Origin: Fodinicola acaciae
GTDB lineage: Bacteria; Actinomycetota; Actinomycetes; Mycobacteriales; HKI-0501
Reading direction: 5' to 3'
Assembly (NCBI RefSeq): GCF_010993745.1
Contig: NZ_WOTN01000003.1
Coordinates: forward strand, 496,001-560,000
Length of the DNA: 64,000 nt
The translations under genes and the position numbers were made by a program. Under the pieces are notes generated by a model. The model did no database searches. It saw only the letters and a program-made list of their open reading frames with translations, and had not been told where the DNA came from. Of this stretch, positions 61,773 to 64,000 are shown in pieces; the first letter of the stretch is position 1; each line of letters begins with the position of its first letter.

Positions 61773-62579
61773 GAACAACGCGCCGCCGATGGCAAGCACC
61801 ACACCGAAAACGAAGATCAGCGTCCCCATCACGTTGACCTGTGGCGGCAGGCCGACGCGCGTCGCACCCCAGATCCACAGCGGAAAGGTCTCGGTGGAGC
61901 CGGCGTTGAAGCTGGTGATGATGAAATCGTCAATGGACAGCGCGAAAGCCAGCAACGCGCCGGACATGATGCCCGGCAGGATCATCGGCAACGTGACCAG
62001 CCGGAAGGTCTCCCACGGCCCGGCGCCGAGATCTCGAGCCGCTTCCTCCAGCGACGGATCCAGCGTCGCCGCGCGCGCTCGTACGGTGATCGCCACGAAG
62101 GACAACGAAAACATGATGTGCGAGATCAGGATCGTGAGATAGCCGCGCGGAATGTCGAGGTTGAGGAACATCGACAGCAGCGAGGCGCCCATCACCACCT
62201 CGGGAGCGGCGATCGCGGCGAACATGACCGTGTCGAGGATGCCGGCGCCGCGGAAGCGATAACGCGCGAGCGCGAGACCGATCAGAGTCCCCAGCGCACC
62301 AGCGAAAATCGCGGTCAACAACGCGATCGTCAGCGAGTTGAGCAACGAGATCGTCAGGTCCGGGATCGCGAACACGTCCCGATACCAGTGCAGTGTGAAA
62401 CCCTGCCAGGTGTTGTTGAACTTTCCCCTGGTGTCGTTGAAACCAAAGACGATCATGCCGGCAACGGGTACGAACAGCCAGGCCAGCACGACCCAGGTCC
62501 AGACCCGCAGATAGCGGCCGGAGCGCTGCACGCGTGCGGCCGGCGGAGCGACGGCGGTTTTCTCGGCTGTTGCGGTCAT
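61752..62579 (-). CDS. potC: Polyamine-type ABC transporter permease
   Basis: Inner-membrane subunit of 275 residues with six helices and the EAA loop EEAARDLGAGPWETFRLVTLPMILPGIMSG. The PotC-like features VPVAGMIVFGFND and SIDDFIITSFNAGSTETFPLWIWG indicate the spermidine/putrescine family. The ATG overlaps the potB stop (ATGA). Confidence 0.9.
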   Translation of the reverse strand: MTATAEKTAVAPPAARVQRSGRYLRVWTWVVLAWLFVPVAGMIVFGFNDTRGKFNNTWQGFTLHWYRDVFAIPDLTISLLNSLTIALLTAIFAGALGTLIGLALARYRFRGAGILDTVMFAAIAAPEVVMGASLLSMFLNLDIPRGYLTILISHIMFSLSFVAITVRARAATLDPSLEEAARDLGAGPWETFRLVTLPMILPGIMSGALLAFALSIDDFIITSFNAGSTETFPLWIWGATRVGLPPQVNVMGTLIFVFGVVLAIGGALFSRRRAG

Positions 62580-63439
62580 CGCGCGGCCGCCTCCATGATC
62601 TCCTTGGTGCCGAGCGCTCGCGCGTACGCGAAAATGCCGATCAGCAGCAACGCCATCAGGGTGAACGAGAGCACGGACGCGATCGGATAGTTGCTGGCGA
62701 CGAAATACTGCGACTGGATGACGTTGCCGATCATCGTGTTGGCGGTGCCGCCGAGCACCTGCGCGTTGACGAAGTCCGAGCTGGCCGGCACGAACGTCAT
62801 GATGACGCCGGCGAAAACGCCCGGCAGCGACAGCGGCAGGATGATCTTTCCGAAGATCGCGGCCTTTCCGGCGTAGAGGTCGCGGCCGGCCTCGACGACG
62901 CGGTGGTCGACGCGGTCCAGCGCGAGGTAGATCGGCAGCACCATGAACGGCAGCCAGTTGTACGTCAGCCCCAGGATCACCGCTGGAGCCGTCGCCAGGA
63001 TGTGGAAGTCCTCGGGCAACAGGCCGATCGCCTTGAGTGGCCCGAGGAGGACGCCGTTGTCGGAAAGCAGAAAGCTCCACGCGGTCGTACGCAGGACGAA
63101 GGACACGAAGAACGGCAGCAACATCAGCAGCAGATACGTCGATTTGCGCGCGCCGCCGTGGAAAGCGATCCAGTATGCCATCGGATAGGCCAGCACGATC
63201 GCGATGACCGTCGCGGCCAGACCGTACAACAGGGATCGGATCAGCTGGGTGTGATAGAGCGAGATCGCGTGGGTGTAGTTGGAAAAGCTCCACGTCGGCG
63301 TGAAGCCGGTGACCACGTCGCCGGTCTGCAGCGACAGCGAGAGCATGAAGACCGCGGGGATCACGAAGAAGATCGCCAGCCACAGACCACCTGGCAGGAT
63401 CAGAAAGTACGGCGCGAGCGCCGCGCGCAGCCTGTGCAT
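62576..63439 (-). CDS. potB: Polyamine-type ABC transporter permease
   Basis: A 287-residue permease with six helices and the EAA-like loop VEAGRDLYAGKAAIFGKIILPLSLPGVFAG; FVLRTTAWSFLLSDNGVLLGPL is typical of PotB. It begins four bases after the binding-protein gene stop and overlaps potC. The ATPase gene is not in the window and probably lies beyond base 64000. Confidence 0.9.
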   Translation of the reverse strand: MHRLRAALAPYFLILPGGLWLAIFFVIPAVFMLSLSLQTGDVVTGFTPTWSFSNYTHAISLYHTQLIRSLLYGLAATVIAIVLAYPMAYWIAFHGGARKSTYLLLMLLPFFVSFVLRTTAWSFLLSDNGVLLGPLKAIGLLPEDFHILATAPAVILGLTYNWLPFMVLPIYLALDRVDHRVVEAGRDLYAGKAAIFGKIILPLSLPGVFAGVIMTFVPASSDFVNAQVLGGTANTMIGNVIQSQYFVASNYPIASVLSFTLMALLLIGIFAYARALGTKEIMEAAAR

Positions 63440-63443
63440 CGGC

Positions 63444-64000
63444 TCACCCCTGCGTGATCGGCTGGAAGATGTCCTGGAACGTACGGTCCTCTGTCGGTGT
63501 CAACGGCCGGAAACTGTGCAGCCGCGCGTAATCCGAGGCGGACGGATAGACCAGCGGGCTGCTGGCGACCGCCTCCAGCGACTCCTTGTCGTCGCCGGTC
63601 GCGGCGGCCGCGTCCGCGCGGATGACCTGCTGTGTGCTCGGCACCGGCGTCACGTAGTTGATGTATTCGGTGAGCCCGGCGGCGATTTTGGGGTCGTAGA
63701 AGAAGTCCATCAGCTCAAGCGCGTCCAGCGGGTTCTCCGCCGAGATCGGGATGCACATGTTGTCGGTCCACAGCGAGCCGCCTTCCTTCGGGATGACGAA
63801 CTTCAGGCCGGTGCCCTCCGACACGTTCTGCTGGAAGATGTCGCCGGACCAGGCCATGGTGATCCACAGGTCGCCGTTGGCAAGTGACTTGATGTAGGTC
63901 TGGTCGTAATAGGCGCGGACGATTCCCTTGTCGCGCTGCTCTTTCAGCGTCGCCGCGGCCTTCTTCCACTCGGCCGGTCCGGCCGTCGCCGGGTCGATGC
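63444..64000 (-). CDS. potD: Polyamine-type substrate-binding protein, 5' part beyond window
   Basis: The C-terminal ~185 residues of a PotD-like extracytoplasmic binding protein. The visible text includes LANGDLWITMAWSGDIFQQN, KFVIPKEGGSLWTDNMCIPISAENPLDALELMDFFYDP and EYINYVTPVPSTQQVI, the usual closing half of PotD/PotF proteins. Signal peptide and N-terminal lobe are outside the window. The frame is open to base 64000, so the internal ATG at 63857 is not a real start. Confidence 0.9.
   Translation of the reverse strand, partial: IDPATAGPAEWKKAAATLKEQRDKGIVRAYYDQTYIKSLANGDLWITMAWSGDIFQQNVSEGTGLKFVIPKEGGSLWTDNMCIPISAENPLDALELMDFFYDPKIAAGLTEYINYVTPVPSTQQVIRADAAAATGDDKESLEAVASSPLVYPSASDYARLHSFRPLTPTEDRTFQDIFQPITQG

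Overview
The window is chromosomal DNA of a high-GC actinobacterium. The gene order argS-lysA-hom-thrC ... thrB-rho-rpmE-prfA ... prmC-ywlC-phosphatase-glyA is the usual actinobacterial arrangement. GTG and TTG starts are common, neighbouring genes often overlap by 1 to 4 bases, and an F420-type luciferase-like oxidoreductase, a CGNR zinc-finger protein and a PucR regulator are present. I cannot name the genus from sequence alone.

Layout. 1-20721 (mostly minus strand): housekeeping core with serine, threonine and lysine synthesis, Rho, L31, RF1 and its methylase, and threonylcarbamoyl-AMP synthase. Two modules break it. A CGNR regulator plus EamA exporter pair sits between prfA and prmC. A secreted M36 protease, a DUF402 protein, a Tyr/Asp-rich mini-protein and a large repeat cassette sit between thrC and thrB. 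20797-23738: an FAD 2-hydroxyacid oxidase coupled to a ThDP enzyme, followed by a second repeat cassette. 24526-30798: an iron-controlled siderophore reductase, then an amino-sugar locus (GntR regulator, kinase-epimerase fusion, ceramidase-like protein, SIS protein) with a 746-bp insertion carrying two broken genes. 31082-32820: nickel/cobalt permease behind a Nur-type box, then several hairpin repeats. 32821-38279: short-chain dehydrogenase and lactate permease, LLM oxidoreductase with PucR, and an esterase. 38260-43288: a ThDP decarboxylase, an amino-acid dehydrogenase, a TetR regulator and an amino-acid permease that share one operator, so probably one catabolic pathway. 43325-45353: gene debris (permease tail, frameshifted DUF222/HNH gene, IS110 fragment). 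45382-53212: a sugar isomerase, MFS permease, GH106-like glycosidase and LacI regulator. 53220-59512: a compact class I lanthipeptide locus (precursor, cyclase, dehydratase, ABC exporter). 59619-64000: LysR with a TDT exporter, then part of a polyamine-type ABC transporter.

The strongest signal that gene calling does not explain is a 13-bp palindrome, GTCCACANTGGAC. I find it 14 times exactly, on both strands and nearly always inside genes, where it forces codons that are rare in this DNA. Next come two composite inverted cassettes with a covarying hairpin core that is also found alone at two other places, and the lanthipeptide locus. Coordinates, starts and motif counts were read by eye. Names come from remembered family motifs, not from a search.
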